Shown here one piece after another: positions 17,828 through 27,704 of a stretch of 64,000 nt of DNA. The stretch comes from Paenibacillus psychroresistens (GTDB taxonomy: Bacteria; Bacillota; Bacilli; Paenibacillales; NBRC-103111), in assembly GCF_009728935.1 (NCBI RefSeq), contig NZ_CP034235.1, forward strand, positions 6,585,501-6,649,500. The letters run 5' to 3'. Position numbers and translations under genes: made by a program. The notes below the pieces were generated by a model. It saw only the letters and a list, made by a program, of their open reading frames with translations, ran no database searches and was not told where the DNA came from. Position 1 is the first letter of the stretch; every line of letters begins with the position of its first letter.

Positions 17828-17886
17828 AAAAAAACCCCTTTAAGTTTAACAGTAGGTGTCTTGCTTTCACTGTTTACTTAAAGGGG
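17828..17886 (-). terminator. Terminator of the TetR gene
   Basis: A long stem: CCCCTTTAAGT and AACAGT pair with ACTGTT and ACTTAAAGGGG. On the minus strand it is followed by seven T residues. It lies just after the TetR stop. Confidence 0.85.
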
Positions 17887-17906
17887 ATACTATTAATTTT
17901 CTGCGT

Positions 17907-18494
17907 TCAAGATGGCCAAAGACGTAAGGCATTAGTAGCTATTCTTATCAATTTCTCGCGGCTTCCACCAGCACCTGCTTGTACAGCCATTCCTTGGAAT
18001 ACGGTCACATAGAAGCTTGCCAGATCTTCAGCATTAACATCAGTTGGAATTTCCCCATTTATTTTTGCATGTTCGAACCGTTCTTTAAGCGCATTTTCGC
18101 CTCCTGCTCGACGAGCACTTAATTCCTGCTTGATCGCATCACCCGATGCTCCAGATGAGATACCTCCTTGCACAGTTAAACATCCAAGAGGAGTAGCTGG
18201 ATTAGTTGTAGCTTCAGCAGCGCCATACAGCAATCCTTCTACAACCTCGCGTACGGTAGGTTTTGCAAAGGCCTCTCGCATATATATAGCGGGTCCCTCC
18301 GCATATCGATCAAGAATTTTAATAAACAATTCTTCCTTATTTCCAAAAGCAGCATACAGGCTTGGAGGATTAATCCCCATAGCTTCCGTTAAATCAGCCA
18401 CAGATGTACCTTCAAACCCTCTCTCCCAGAACATATGAAGCGCACAATCTAGAGCCCCTTCCGTATCAAAAGCACGCGGACGTCCTCTTGCCAT
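17907..18494 (-). CDS. TetR-family transcriptional regulator
   Basis: A 195-residue repressor. The N-terminal helix-turn-helix covers residues about 4-50 (GRPRAFDTEGALDCALHMF, then TSVADLTEAMGINPPSLYAA and FGNKEELF), followed by a ligand-binding domain that ends LRLWPS. The start at 18494 is set by GGAGGTGG; an in-frame ATG 60 bases upstream lacks a site. It lies upstream of the nitroreductase/SnoaL/azoreductase operon on the same strand and probably represses it until an electrophile or quinone binds. It has its own terminator, so the two are separate transcripts. Confidence 0.88.
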   Translation of the reverse strand: MARGRPRAFDTEGALDCALHMFWERGFEGTSVADLTEAMGINPPSLYAAFGNKEELFIKILDRYAEGPAIYMREAFAKPTVREVVEGLLYGAAEATTNPATPLGCLTVQGGISSGASGDAIKQELSARRAGGENALKERFEHAKINGEIPTDVNAEDLASFYVTVFQGMAVQAGAGGSREKLIRIATNALRLWPS

Positions 18495-18644
18495 AATTGC
18501 CACCTCCATAAACTTCATCTCTTTATTCAAGCTTATTATGCTACAAAATGTCAAGGAGATGTGATTGATTGTAAACTATAAAAATTTTCATACAGCCGTA
18601 GGTCAATTTAAATTATGGATAAAATAACGAGAAACTACGCTATG

Positions 18645-18693
18645 AAAAAAGGAAGAACCTCCGTTTATGAAAAGCACGGAGGTTCGCCTTTTT
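18645..18693 (-). terminator. Terminator of the 1867-residue gene
   Basis: The stem pairs GAACCTCCGT with ACGGAGGTTC and is extended by flanking A and T runs that pair. The minus strand ends CCTTTTTT. The structure is symmetric enough to work both ways. Confidence 0.82.
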
Positions 18694-18715
18694 TAAATTA
18701 ATAAAATGCCGCTTA

Positions 18716-21700
18716 TCATCCCTGTGCACCTGTTGGTGGATTGTAATTGATGAATATATTCGCTGGAGCATAATTATTGTATATGCTGACTTTCCCAGCG
18801 GTTATACCGCCTAGATTCACCGTGCCCGAAATATTGTTATTGAAATTAAGCTGATTTAATGCGCCAATAAAGTTACCGATATTTACGGGAGCACCAATGC
18901 CATGGAAGTTTACGGAATCTCTAGAAAGCATCGATTTGCCAACGGTTAAACCGTTACCGGATATTTGGTTATGCATATCAATGCCGCCTTTTCCATAATA
19001 AGAGCCTTGGATCGCCACTTTATTGAAGGTTGAAAACTGTGAGTTGCCCGTGACATATACGGATTTGCCAATCGTGAAGCTTGTATAATTCCCGCTGCTT
19101 GGCATAAAATCCAGCGTGCTGCTCACATTGCCTAAAACCGCTAACGACGAGAAGCCATGAAAGCTGATGCCATGCCCGATTAGATCGCCATTGATTTGGC
19201 CCGCTGCAATATTGCTGCCTTGGAAGGCAACGCTTCCCTGAGAGCTCAAGCTGCCATCGATCGTAAACGAGCCTACGCTTGAATTAAATGTAATACCCCC
19301 TGCCGCAATCACGTTGCCATGAATCGTCAAACCGTTAATGTAACCGGTAAAGACAAGTGGTCCGTTACACACAACATCCCCATAAATGGTCAGGTTCGTT
19401 GTTGCTCCGATGGTACAGGAGGTTCCGCCGTAGATTGCCGTGCTTCCTACGGTCGTTGAATCACCAATGGACATCGTCCCATATGCATTAGCTATTGAAA
19501 CCGAGCCTGCATAAACCTGTTTCGGCAATGCCATTGTACTGCTGTTTTGCGAAACGGATTTGTTCCCCGCTGTAACCGAACTTGGCGTTACAACTGCCTG
19601 TGGCAAAGGCTGCGCACTGAATTGTTGATCAAAATAGCTGGTGAAAGCTAAAGCAAAATTCGGATTCAATGTGTATCCTCCAGCAGGATTGGATATCTCT
19701 GCTGTCCCTGTTCCTGTGACACCTGACACAACATTATTCTGGAATAATGGTGGAATTGTTGGCGTAGGAGTAGGTGTCGGACTTGGTGTCGGTGTTGGAG
19801 TAGACTCAAATGGTATGCTGATATAATCGAGATTTACCGCACCAATATCTCCTGCATCAAACTTGTAGGCGATTGTGTTAACACCGGCCTGCAAGGTTAA
19901 TGTATTCGTTTTGTAGCCCCACGTATCCCAGCTGCCTGTTCCTGGCAATGCGGTCCTCTTGATCTTAACGCCATTCACATAAACACTTAAGGATGATGTG
20001 TTATTACCGTTAGCGTAGCGCAATGAGATATCCTTGTTTCCCGCTGTCGCCAGATTTAACGTGAAGGTAGTTGTAGCGCCAGCATTCCCATACCCGTCAA
20101 CAAACCCGGCTCCGGAATAATCGGTATGGTCCGTATTGATCGATGCCCCATTTGCAAGCTCAGCGCTTTCCGCCTCATACTTGGTTCCTGGCTCAGGAGC
20201 AGGCGACACATCAAATGCTATTTTAATATAATCGAGATTCACGGCACCAATGTCATCTGCATCATACTTGTAGGTAATCGTATTATTCCCTGCATTTAAA
20301 GCCAAGTTCGCCGTTTTGTATCCCCATGCATCCCAGCTTCCTGTACCCGGCAAGCTGATCTGGTTAATCTTCACACCATTCACATAAACACTTAAGGATG
20401 ATGTGTTATTGCCGTTGGCGTAGCGCAAGGTGACATCCTTGTTTCCTGCAGTCGCCGCATTTACTGTGAAAGTAGTTAAAGCGCCAGCATTTCCATACCC
20501 GCCGACAAATCCAGCTCCCGAATAATCCGTGTGGTCCGTATTGACCGCAGCCCCATTCGCAAGTGCCGCATCTTCCGCCTCATACTTGGTTCCCGGATCA
20601 GGCACTGGCTCCGGCGTTGGTGTCGGTGTTGGAACCGGAGTTGGCGTCGGTGTTGGCGTTGCAGTCGGTGATCCAGTCGGTACTGGCGTTGGAGTCGGCA
20701 CCGGCGTAGTAGCCTCTTCAATCGGCACACTCACAAAATCAAGATTTACAGCACCGGTATCGCTTGTGTCGTACTTATAGGTAATTGTATTATCCCCTGC
20801 ATTCAGTGTTAATGCCTGTGTATCGTAGCTCCAGCTATCGAAACCGCCTGTAGCAGGCAAGCTAATCTGCCTGATCTTGGCCTCATTAACAAAAACACTT
20901 ACAATCGAGGTGCTATCATTTGCATATCGCAATGTGATATCCTTGCTGCCTTCCGTTGCCGCATTCACAGCAAAGGCAGCGGCAGCGCCAGCATTCTCAA
21001 ACCCGCCGGCAAATCCGGTTCCGGAATAACCGGTATGGTCTGTTTTTGCAACGGCTCCTCCTGTCAGCAAAGCATTTTCCGCTTCATATTTGGAGCCGGT
21101 ATGAATAACAACCCTGTCAGAAGTAATATAAGTGTTACCTGAGTTAGCATTCTTCGTTCCGGTAATGCGGACTTTAACCGTATGGCTGCCATAGGCTAAT
21201 ACAGGGCTGGTGTAGAGCAACGTATTAACCATCCTCACCTCACTGTAGCTGTCCACCAATGTTTCTGCTCCACCGTCAATGGATATCGCTGCGATCCCGA
21301 AGGAGCTATTCTTCTCCCCGTACACTTTGATCTGGCTTCCGGTAAACCTGATCTGATAATAATCATTGGCCGCATTATCGTAATGGTCCGTTTCCAGATA
21401 AGCTTGCGGATTCGCGCTTGCAGACCATGCGCCTACGTATTCATATTGGTTTTGCCCGGTGCCTGTCACATCATCATTGACCGTTACAGTGCCTGGTGGC
21501 GGCGTAACCCCGAGTGTGACGACAACTCTATCGGCAGTAGTATAAGTATTGCCTGAGCTGGCATTCTTCGTTCCGGTAATCCGGACTTTAACCGTATGGC
21601 CGCTATTTGCCAATGTTGGGCTGGTATAAAGCAATGTATTAACCAGTCTGGTGGCACTATAAAGATCCACAAGCGTTTCCGGTCCGCCATCAACGGACAC

Positions 21701-24319
21701 AGCGACGATACCGAATGAGCTGTTTTTCTCGCCATATACTTTCACTTGGCTGCCTGTGAACCTGATCTGGTAGTAGTCATTCGTTACGTTATCGTAGTGG
21801 TCCGTTTGCATATAGGCTTGCGTATTCGCGCTTGCAGACCATGAGCCTACATATTCATATTGGTTTTCTCCGGTGCCTGTTTCATCGTCATTGATTGTGA
21901 CGATACCCGTTGTAATGACAACTCTGTCGGCAGTCGTATAAGTATTGTTTGAACTTGCATTCTTCGTTCCAGTAACTCTGACTTTTACGATATGGCTGCT
22001 ATTGGTTAGCGTAGAGCTCGCATAAAGCAACGTATTGACGACCCTGGTCGAGCTATACAGATCCACCAAAGTTTCTGGTCCACCGTCAACGGATACCGCA
22101 ATGATACCGAAAGAAGCATTTTTCTCGCCGTATACCTTCACTTGGCTTCCAGTAAACCTGATCTGGTAGTAATCATCGGCCGCATTATCGTAGTGGTCCG
22201 TTTGCAAATACGCTTCTGTATTCGCACTTGCGGACCAGGCTCCCACGTACTCATATTGATTTTCTCCAGTGCCTGTCACATCATCATTGACCGTTACAGT
22301 ACCTGGAGCCGATGTATCCGTTGGCGTTGGGGCCGGTGTTGGAATCGGCAATTCGGTGGCGTAATATCCTGGCACATAACCCGCTGCTGAGTAGCCCGGA
22401 ATCCAATCCGTATCGCCACTCTCATACGCACCAATGTCCGGGGCGCTTCCTTTAAATCCATCAGTTACACCTGCAATCTCAGCCCCTGTGTCAACTGCCG
22501 GCGAATTCGTTTTCAAGCGATACTTCAGCCCGCCGTTACCCTCGTTCAGAAACTCGGGATACGTGGTTTTATTGAGCGAATGCGTCGAATTATTGACGAC
22601 AAGCACCTCATCACGGTAAATATTGTTGGTCAGTATATCGGTTTGTCCGTTTTGGTAGGTCACGTAAGAAGCATAGTTCGTTGACCCGAACGTATTATTG
22701 TAGAGTGTGAAGACCTGCGGAGTAACACTGTTCTCGGCATGCTGGTCATAATAATCTGTCATGTTGTTCCAGAGCACATTATGGTCTGATTGCACCGGTC
22801 CGGCACCTTGGTCAAAATATATCCCTGTTTGGATACCCTGCCCATCCAAAAGTGCTTTCGAATCATGGATCCAGTTGTGGTGGACACGAGTTCCGCTCAG
22901 ATTAGAATCACCCCATGAATAGATCGCGCCCATGTCCATGTTAAGCATCCCATAGTGGTACATATCGTTATAGCCGATATTGAGGTTTTGATTGCTTGGC
23001 GGACGCAAGTCGATGCTTGACCGTCCCGTTCTGTAGATCGTATTGTAAGTAATCTGTTGCCCAGCAGTCCCGCTGACTGGCGCAATCGCGCTGGCATAGG
23101 ATCCATCATAGTCGATGTCATGCACCAGATTATTGGTCGCGATGTTGCCTGCCCCTAACACAATTCCCATGTTGGAGCTGTATGCAACCTCACTGTTCTT
23201 GATGATGCTGTTAGCTCCCATCAAGCGGATACCTGCGGCTCCTACATTTGTAATGACTTGCCCAGTATGCGAGTAATTAACGTCGGAATCCGTTAAGGTC
23301 ACATCGTGGTTGATGTATTTGGCATTCAATCCATCCAATGTAATGTTCGTGCTGCTCGTGTTCGTCGTGATCGACGCTGCGAACAAATTAATCTTCTGGA
23401 TCGTGATATAGGATCGATTGCTCAAATCAAAAGCATAATTCCGTTTCTTTACTTCCACAGTAGAGGGAGTTCCTCCGCCTGACTGCCACAGATAAAGCTC
23501 CGTGCCGTCGTAGAACCATTCCTTCTCCACATCTAATGCTCCCAGCTTCCCGGTCAGATAGTAGTACTTTCTGAAATCCGGAGCGATCGAACCGCCTGAG
23601 AGTGTAAGCTGTGAACCTGTACTGGCGGTAATGTTGCGGGTTTGCGAGATAAACCAGCCATTCGTCCAGATTGTGCCGCCTGCCCAACCGCCGCTTATAC
23701 TCGGAATGCTTGCATCAGTAAGCGTCTGGGTACCTGATGTTGACCAAGTAGCCGCCAACCCGTCGCGTAAATTATTCCGGTTGAATAAATCATCGGAATC
23801 GGGAAGATTCGGCCAGCGTGCCTCAATCATCATCTTACTGTTAACAAACACCTGATTCGCCATCAGAGTGGTATTGTTGGTCATATTGGCATTATAGCCA
23901 TTGGTCATCGCAATCGTCTTCTTGTAGATATTGCCGCTGTGAACCGACCAACCGCCATCAGCGATATCCGCTCCGCTTACCGTTACTACGGCAGCTCCAT
24001 CCGGCTGATAAACGATTGGATTGCCGGCTGTGCCGGAATTGGCTGGTAGGATCGTTTCCCGGTAAATGCCAGTACGGATATTGATCGTATCCCCGGCTAC
24101 TGCCACGTTGGCAGCCTTCTGGATCGTCGCAAAAGGCTGGGAAGGTGTACCCGGATTGCTGTCAGAAGCACCCGCTCCGCCTACGAAATAGAGCGTTCCA
24201 GCCGCATGTACATAGTGTGTAATCCCAAATGGAGCTACAGGTGCAATAAAAGCGCTAATAAGAATAATAATTGCCAATTTAATCAACTTTTTGTTTAAAC
24301 TCAGCTTTAGTAAATGCAT
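18716..24319 (-). CDS. Giant secreted beta-helix protein with CBMs and a bactofilin-like C-terminus
   Basis: This secreted protein has 1867 residues; the start at 24319 follows GAGGAGGT. Residues 1-38 form a signal peptide. Residues about 40-640 are a right-handed beta-helix with the DUF1565-like opening SNPGTPSQPFATIQKAA and many N-T/N-N turns, as in pectate-lyase-like polysaccharide-active proteins. After a Pro/Thr linker come three near-identical modules (about 670-1070, each starting TVNDDVTGTG and with YEYVG.WSAS). Three CBM35/CBM6-like modules follow (about 1076-1195, 1242-1365, 1377-1505; YEAE... and YSG.GF..G) with Thr-Pro linkers. The last 340 residues are a Gly/Asn-rich beta-solenoid (repeats like LTIHGNVIAAGGITF), reminiscent of polymer-forming bactofilins. 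It probably binds and cuts a plant or microbial glycan; the enzyme activity is unproven. Confidence 0.8.
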   Translation of the reverse strand: MHLLKLSLNKKLIKLAIIILISAFIAPVAPFGITHYVHAAGTLYFVGGAGASDSNPGTPSQPFATIQKAANVAVAGDTINIRTGIYRETILPANSGTAGNPIVYQPDGAAVVTVSGADIADGGWSVHSGNIYKKTIAMTNGYNANMTNNTTLMANQVFVNSKMMIEARWPNLPDSDDLFNRNNLRDGLAATWSTSGTQTLTDASIPSISGGWAGGTIWTNGWFISQTRNITASTGSQLTLSGGSIAPDFRKYYYLTGKLGALDVEKEWFYDGTELYLWQSGGGTPSTVEVKKRNYAFDLSNRSYITIQKINLFAASITTNTSSTNITLDGLNAKYINHDVTLTDSDVNYSHTGQVITNVGAAGIRLMGANSIIKNSEVAYSSNMGIVLGAGNIATNNLVHDIDYDGSYASAIAPVSGTAGQQITYNTIYRTGRSSIDLRPPSNQNLNIGYNDMYHYGMLNMDMGAIYSWGDSNLSGTRVHHNWIHDSKALLDGQGIQTGIYFDQGAGPVQSDHNVLWNNMTDYYDQHAENSVTPQVFTLYNNTFGSTNYASYVTYQNGQTDILTNNIYRDEVLVVNNSTHSLNKTTYPEFLNEGNGGLKYRLKTNSPAVDTGAEIAGVTDGFKGSAPDIGAYESGDTDWIPGYSAAGYVPGYYATELPIPTPAPTPTDTSAPGTVTVNDDVTGTGENQYEYVGAWSASANTEAYLQTDHYDNAADDYYQIRFTGSQVKVYGEKNASFGIIAVSVDGGPETLVDLYSSTRVVNTLLYASSTLTNSSHIVKVRVTGTKNASSNNTYTTADRVVITTGIVTINDDETGTGENQYEYVGSWSASANTQAYMQTDHYDNVTNDYYQIRFTGSQVKVYGEKNSSFGIVAVSVDGGPETLVDLYSATRLVNTLLYTSPTLANSGHTVKVRITGTKNASSGNTYTTADRVVVTLGVTPPPGTVTVNDDVTGTGQNQYEYVGAWSASANPQAYLETDHYDNAANDYYQIRFTGSQIKVYGEKNSSFGIAAISIDGGAETLVDSYSEVRMVNTLLYTSPVLAYGSHTVKVRITGTKNANSGNTYITSDRVVIHTGSKYEAENALLTGGAVAKTDHTGYSGTGFAGGFENAGAAAAFAVNAATEGSKDITLRYANDSTSIVSVFVNEAKIRQISLPATGGFDSWSYDTQALTLNAGDNTITYKYDTSDTGAVNLDFVSVPIEEATTPVPTPTPVPTGSPTATPTPTPTPVPTPTPTPEPVPDPGTKYEAEDAALANGAAVNTDHTDYSGAGFVGGYGNAGALTTFTVNAATAGNKDVTLRYANGNNTSSLSVYVNGVKINQISLPGTGSWDAWGYKTANLALNAGNNTITYKYDADDIGAVNLDYIKIAFDVSPAPEPGTKYEAESAELANGASINTDHTDYSGAGFVDGYGNAGATTTFTLNLATAGNKDISLRYANGNNTSSLSVYVNGVKIKRTALPGTGSWDTWGYKTNTLTLQAGVNTIAYKFDAGDIGAVNLDYISIPFESTPTPTPSPTPTPTPTIPPLFQNNVVSGVTGTGTAEISNPAGGYTLNPNFALAFTSYFDQQFSAQPLPQAVVTPSSVTAGNKSVSQNSSTMALPKQVYAGSVSIANAYGTMSIGDSTTVGSTAIYGGTSCTIGATTNLTIYGDVVCNGPLVFTGYINGLTIHGNVIAAGGITFNSSVGSFTIDGSLSSQGSVAFQGSNIAAGQINGDLIGHGISFHGFSSLAVLGNVSSTLDFMPSSGNYTSFTIGKSVYVTGNSQFSTFNKVAIQGSYYGKGGIDMHNQISGNGLTVGKSMLSRDSVNFHGIGAPVNIGNFIGALNQLNFNNNISGTVNLGGITAGKVSIYNNYAPANIFINYNPPTGAQG
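21110..22310 (-). repeat. Three tandem ~390-base modules inside the giant gene
   Basis: Three highly similar DNA units encode the TVNDD...GTGENQYEYVG modules in tandem. High nucleotide identity suggests recent internal duplication and a risk of assembly collapse. A fourth, more diverged copy ends the neighbouring 948-residue protein. Confidence 0.8.
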
Positions 24320-24441
24320 GTCAATTAATACCTCCTCAAATTTGTGCTGCATTATAACCATTTAAATGTGAATCCTCATATGGATTCTAGAGAAAGCACC
24401 ACTCCTTTCAGATCTGATCATACAGTTTAACTCTCTACTTA

Positions 24442-24590
24442 AGACTAGTTAGAATGCAATACAGTGACAAGTGACTATCCCCCATATCAGTGCGTAATCC
24501 GATACAACTTAGCCTAAGCCATTTAAAAAAGGCAAATGACTTAAGCCAATAATAGCGCGTAATCCGCTAGAACTTAGCTCCCATCCATTA
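24442..24590. repeat. Intergenic repeat element, copy A
   Basis: This occupies most of the 341-base gap between the two giant genes. It begins AGACTAGTTAGAA, then GTGACAAGTGAC, CCCCCATATCAGTGCGTAATCC and GATACAACTT, followed by a second degenerate unit with GCGTAATCCGCTAGAACTT. A clearly related copy lies at 29863-29990. It is non-coding. Confidence 0.75.
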
Positions 24591-24605
24591 CTCTGTAATA
24601 CGAAC

Positions 24606-24644
24606 GAAGTCCCCGATCATTGAATGACCGGAGGACTCTGTTAA
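24606..24644 (-). terminator. Hairpin after the 948-residue gene
   Basis: An interrupted stem (AGTCC-CCG-TCAT with ATGA-CGG-GGACT) lies just past the stop of the minus-strand gene. The T run is poor, so it is probable rather than certain. Confidence 0.5.
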
Positions 24645-24660
24645 TCATGTTGACAACCTG

Positions 24661-27507
24661 CTAAGGAGTTATAACCACTCTGTCGGCTACAAGCCAGTAA
24701 GACGATGAGCTGGCATTCTTCGTCCCAGTTACCCTGACCTTAAGCGTATGACTGCCGCTTGTTAATGTAGGGCTCGTAAATACTAATGTATTTAATAATT
24801 TGGTTGCATTGTAATGATCCACATTGGTCTCTGTCCCACCGTCAATGGAATAGGCGGCAATACCTGAAGAAGTGAATTTTTGCGAATAGACGGTAATCTT
24901 CGTTCCTGTAAAATCTACGTTATAGTAATCATTGGTGGTGCCAGAGTAGTGTTCATTATCCAAGTACGCTCCAACACTCGCTCCTGAAGCCCAGCCTGCA
25001 CCCACATACTCAAACTGATTCTGTCCGGTGCCAGTCACCGTGTCATTGATTGTTGTCGTTGGCGGCGGAGTTGGCGTTGGTGTCGGCGTTGGTGTCGGCG
25101 TTGGTGTCGGCGTTGGTGTCGGCGTGCCTGATGTCGTTACGGTATATTTGTCGATATCCCCCGCAGGAGTGTCGGCTGCATCTCTTTGAATCTTGATCGT
25201 GTTGCCGGTTCCAGAATTAAGTGTAATCGGTATAGATGCCGTATCCGCAAACGTATTCCAGCTTCCGGTATTGGCAAAGCTTGTTTGCTGGATTTTCACT
25301 CCATTAACGTATAAGCTCAATGTCTTCACACCACCGGAACCATTAGAGAATCGGACAACAAGCGTTGCGCTTCCTCCGGCACCACCGTTTACATTGCTAA
25401 CCTGGGAGTAAGCCCCTACTGCATTAATGCCACCAACCACTAAACCGTTCGATGCATTAGATGCGCTTTGCTGGCCAGATCCGCCTGCATAAGTTCCGCC
25501 TTCTGCTTCATAAACCGTTGTTCCGCCTGGAGGAGGTGTCGGACTTGGTGTAGGCGTTGGTGTTGGTCCACCACCTGCAACATAGCCAGGAACCCAATCT
25601 GTTCCAAGGTACTCATATGCGCCTTTGTCAGGATTACTCCCCACATATCCGTCTGTTACCCCTGCAATGACAGCCCCGGTGTCCTTAGCTGGGGATCCCG
25701 ATTGTATGCGGAAATCAAGTCCTGCCGTTCCTGCACCTACGAATAACGGGTTTGTCCCCATATTAAGGGATGTTGTCGAAGGATCGATATTAGTTTCTGG
25801 AACCACAAGCCCATTTATATTAATTATTTCGTCACGGTAAATATTGTTCTTCATGCTGTCATTGGCATAACCGGCAGAATAACTTACATATGAAGCGTAG
25901 GAAGAAGTAGCCATAGTGTTGTTGTAGATTTTCTGAGAGTCGGCTGAAGTTAAATGCTGTACGTAGTAGTCGGCTGTCACGTTATTCCAGAGTACATTAT
26001 GATCTGACTGTGTCGGGCCAGCACCCTGGTCAAAATAAATTCCAACTTGTATTCCTTCCGCACCGAGAACGGCTTTAGAATCGTGGATCCAGTTGTGATG
26101 GATGCGTGTTCCAGTCAAATTCGCTTCATCCCAAGAATAGATCGCACCCAAGTCTTGGCTGATCATCCCGAAGTCATACATATTGTTATAGCCGATATTC
26201 ACGTTCTGGTTGCTCGGCGGCCGCATGTCGATACTGGATCGCCCCGTTCTATAGATCGTGTTGTACGTAATCTGCTGCCCACTGGTCCCGCTGAGCGGCG
26301 CAATTGCACTGGCATATGAACCGTCATAATCGATATCATGTACCAGATTATTAGTCGCCGTGTTGCCCGCTCCCAGCATAATCCCCATACCGGAGCTGAA
26401 CGAAATATCGCTGTTCTTGATAATGCTGTTAGCCCCCATCAGGCGAATGCCTGTAGCTCCAGTCGTAGTGTCGCTTTGTCCAGTGTGCGAATAGGTCACT
26501 TCAGATTCTGTCAGGGTCACTCCATGGTTAATATATTTGGCAGTCAACCCATCCAATGTAATATTGGTGCTGCTCGAGTTTGAGATAATTGTAGCCGCGA
26601 ATATCTTCAAATTCTTGACTGTAGTATAGGATCTGTTGCTAAGATCGAAAGCGTAGTTGCGCTTCTTCACTTCAACGTTGGTCGGACTTCCACCGCCCGG
26701 CTGATATAGATAAAGCTTGGTGCCGTCGTAGAACCATTCCTTTGCTACATCCAACGCTCCGAGCTTGCCGGTCAAGTAATAAAATTTTCTAAATTTCCCA
26801 TCCCCAGGACTGATGAGACCGCCATCCATAGTAATCAACGGGCCTGCATGAGCTGTAATGTTGCGTGTTTGGGTATAATACCAGCCATTGACCCAAATGG
26901 TACCGCCTACCCAGCCTCCAGCAATGTTTGGAATGCCGCTGTCGTTAACCGTCTGCGATCCTGTTGTTGACCAAGTACCAAGTGTTGCATTTCGATAATC
27001 ATTGCGGTTGAATAGATCATCCGAATTGGGCAAATTGGGCCAGCGAGCCTGGATCATCATGGCACCGTTAACAAACACCTGATTGGCCAACAACGTCGTG
27101 TTATTGGTCATATAGTTGTTGTAGCCATTCGTCATCGTCATCGTCCGCTCATAGATGTTTCCGCTGTACATAGACCAGCTGCCATTAGCCGTGTCGGCTC
27201 CACTAACTGTAACAACTTCATTATTATACGGCTGGTACGTAATTGGATTGCCTGATGTACCAGAGTTCGTAGGCGTTATCGTCTCGCGGTAAGTGCCTGT
27301 GCGAATGTTGACCGTATCCCCGGCAACGGCAACCGTTGCTGCTTTCTGAATCGTCAGGAAAGGTGATGCCAAAGTACCTGCGTTCGTATCAAGGCCTGTA
27401 GTGGCTACATAATAAGAGGTTGCTGCCTCTGCCTTGTCTATGTTCGTTATTAATAGGCCAAATACCATTACAAGTGATAAAACAAGCATGTTAAATTTTT
27501 TCAACAT
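24661..27507 (-). CDS. Secreted beta-helix protein with CBMs, paralogue of the upstream giant
   Basis: A 948-residue secreted protein. It has a signal peptide (1-28) and a right-handed beta-helix (about 30-640) that matches the neighbouring giant protein closely, including the MTNNTTLLANQVFVNGAMMI block and the GRSSIDMRPPSNQN block. It then has a Pro/Thr linker, a CBM6/35-like module (about 660-790, with YEAEGGTYAGG) and a long Thr-Pro linker. A C-terminal module (about 810-948) is homologous to the tandem modules of the giant. It lacks the bactofilin-like tail. The two genes are a duplication that diverged in their accessory parts. They probably act on the same glycan. A cre-like site lies about 67 bases before the start. 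Confidence 0.8.
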   Translation of the reverse strand: MLKKFNMLVLSLVMVFGLLITNIDKAEAATSYYVATTGLDTNAGTLASPFLTIQKAATVAVAGDTVNIRTGTYRETITPTNSGTSGNPITYQPYNNEVVTVSGADTANGSWSMYSGNIYERTMTMTNGYNNYMTNNTTLLANQVFVNGAMMIQARWPNLPNSDDLFNRNDYRNATLGTWSTTGSQTVNDSGIPNIAGGWVGGTIWVNGWYYTQTRNITAHAGPLITMDGGLISPGDGKFRKFYYLTGKLGALDVAKEWFYDGTKLYLYQPGGGSPTNVEVKKRNYAFDLSNRSYTTVKNLKIFAATIISNSSSTNITLDGLTAKYINHGVTLTESEVTYSHTGQSDTTTGATGIRLMGANSIIKNSDISFSSGMGIMLGAGNTATNNLVHDIDYDGSYASAIAPLSGTSGQQITYNTIYRTGRSSIDMRPPSNQNVNIGYNNMYDFGMISQDLGAIYSWDEANLTGTRIHHNWIHDSKAVLGAEGIQVGIYFDQGAGPTQSDHNVLWNNVTADYYVQHLTSADSQKIYNNTMATSSYASYVSYSAGYANDSMKNNIYRDEIININGLVVPETNIDPSTTSLNMGTNPLFVGAGTAGLDFRIQSGSPAKDTGAVIAGVTDGYVGSNPDKGAYEYLGTDWVPGYVAGGGPTPTPTPSPTPPPGGTTVYEAEGGTYAGGSGQQSASNASNGLVVGGINAVGAYSQVSNVNGGAGGSATLVVRFSNGSGGVKTLSLYVNGVKIQQTSFANTGSWNTFADTASIPITLNSGTGNTIKIQRDAADTPAGDIDKYTVTTSGTPTPTPTPTPTPTPTPTPTPPPTTTINDTVTGTGQNQFEYVGAGWASGASVGAYLDNEHYSGTTNDYYNVDFTGTKITVYSQKFTSSGIAAYSIDGGTETNVDHYNATKLLNTLVFTSPTLTSGSHTLKVRVTGTKNASSSSYWLVADRVVITP

Positions 27508-27573
27508 ATCTTCATACCTCCATTTTTTATTCTGAGCTCATCTTGATTTAATATTAATGTCAACCTCCTAGAA

Positions 27574-27587
27574 TGAAAGCGCTTAAT
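27574..27587. promoter_or_regulatory. Cre-like site (CcpA catabolite control)
   Basis: TGAAAGCGCTTAAT matches the cre consensus TGWAANCGNTNWCA except for the last positions. It lies upstream of the 948-residue secreted gene. Confidence 0.5.
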
Positions 27588-27636
27588 AAAAAAATCAGAT
27601 TAGTTGAATATCCGCCCCCTTCGTTAAAATAGTAAT

Positions 27637-27679
27637 CCTTGGCTATATCAGGATTAATAAATGCCTGATATAGCCAAGG
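27637..27679 (-). terminator. Perfect 16-base hairpin after the 664-residue lipoprotein gene
   Basis: CCTTGGCTATATCAGG pairs perfectly with CCTGATATAGCCAAGG over an 11-base loop. The T run on the minus strand is short (TATTTT). It is a likely terminator. Confidence 0.7.
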
Positions 27680-27704
27680 TAATCTCATTGTGAACTGATA
27701 TGTT

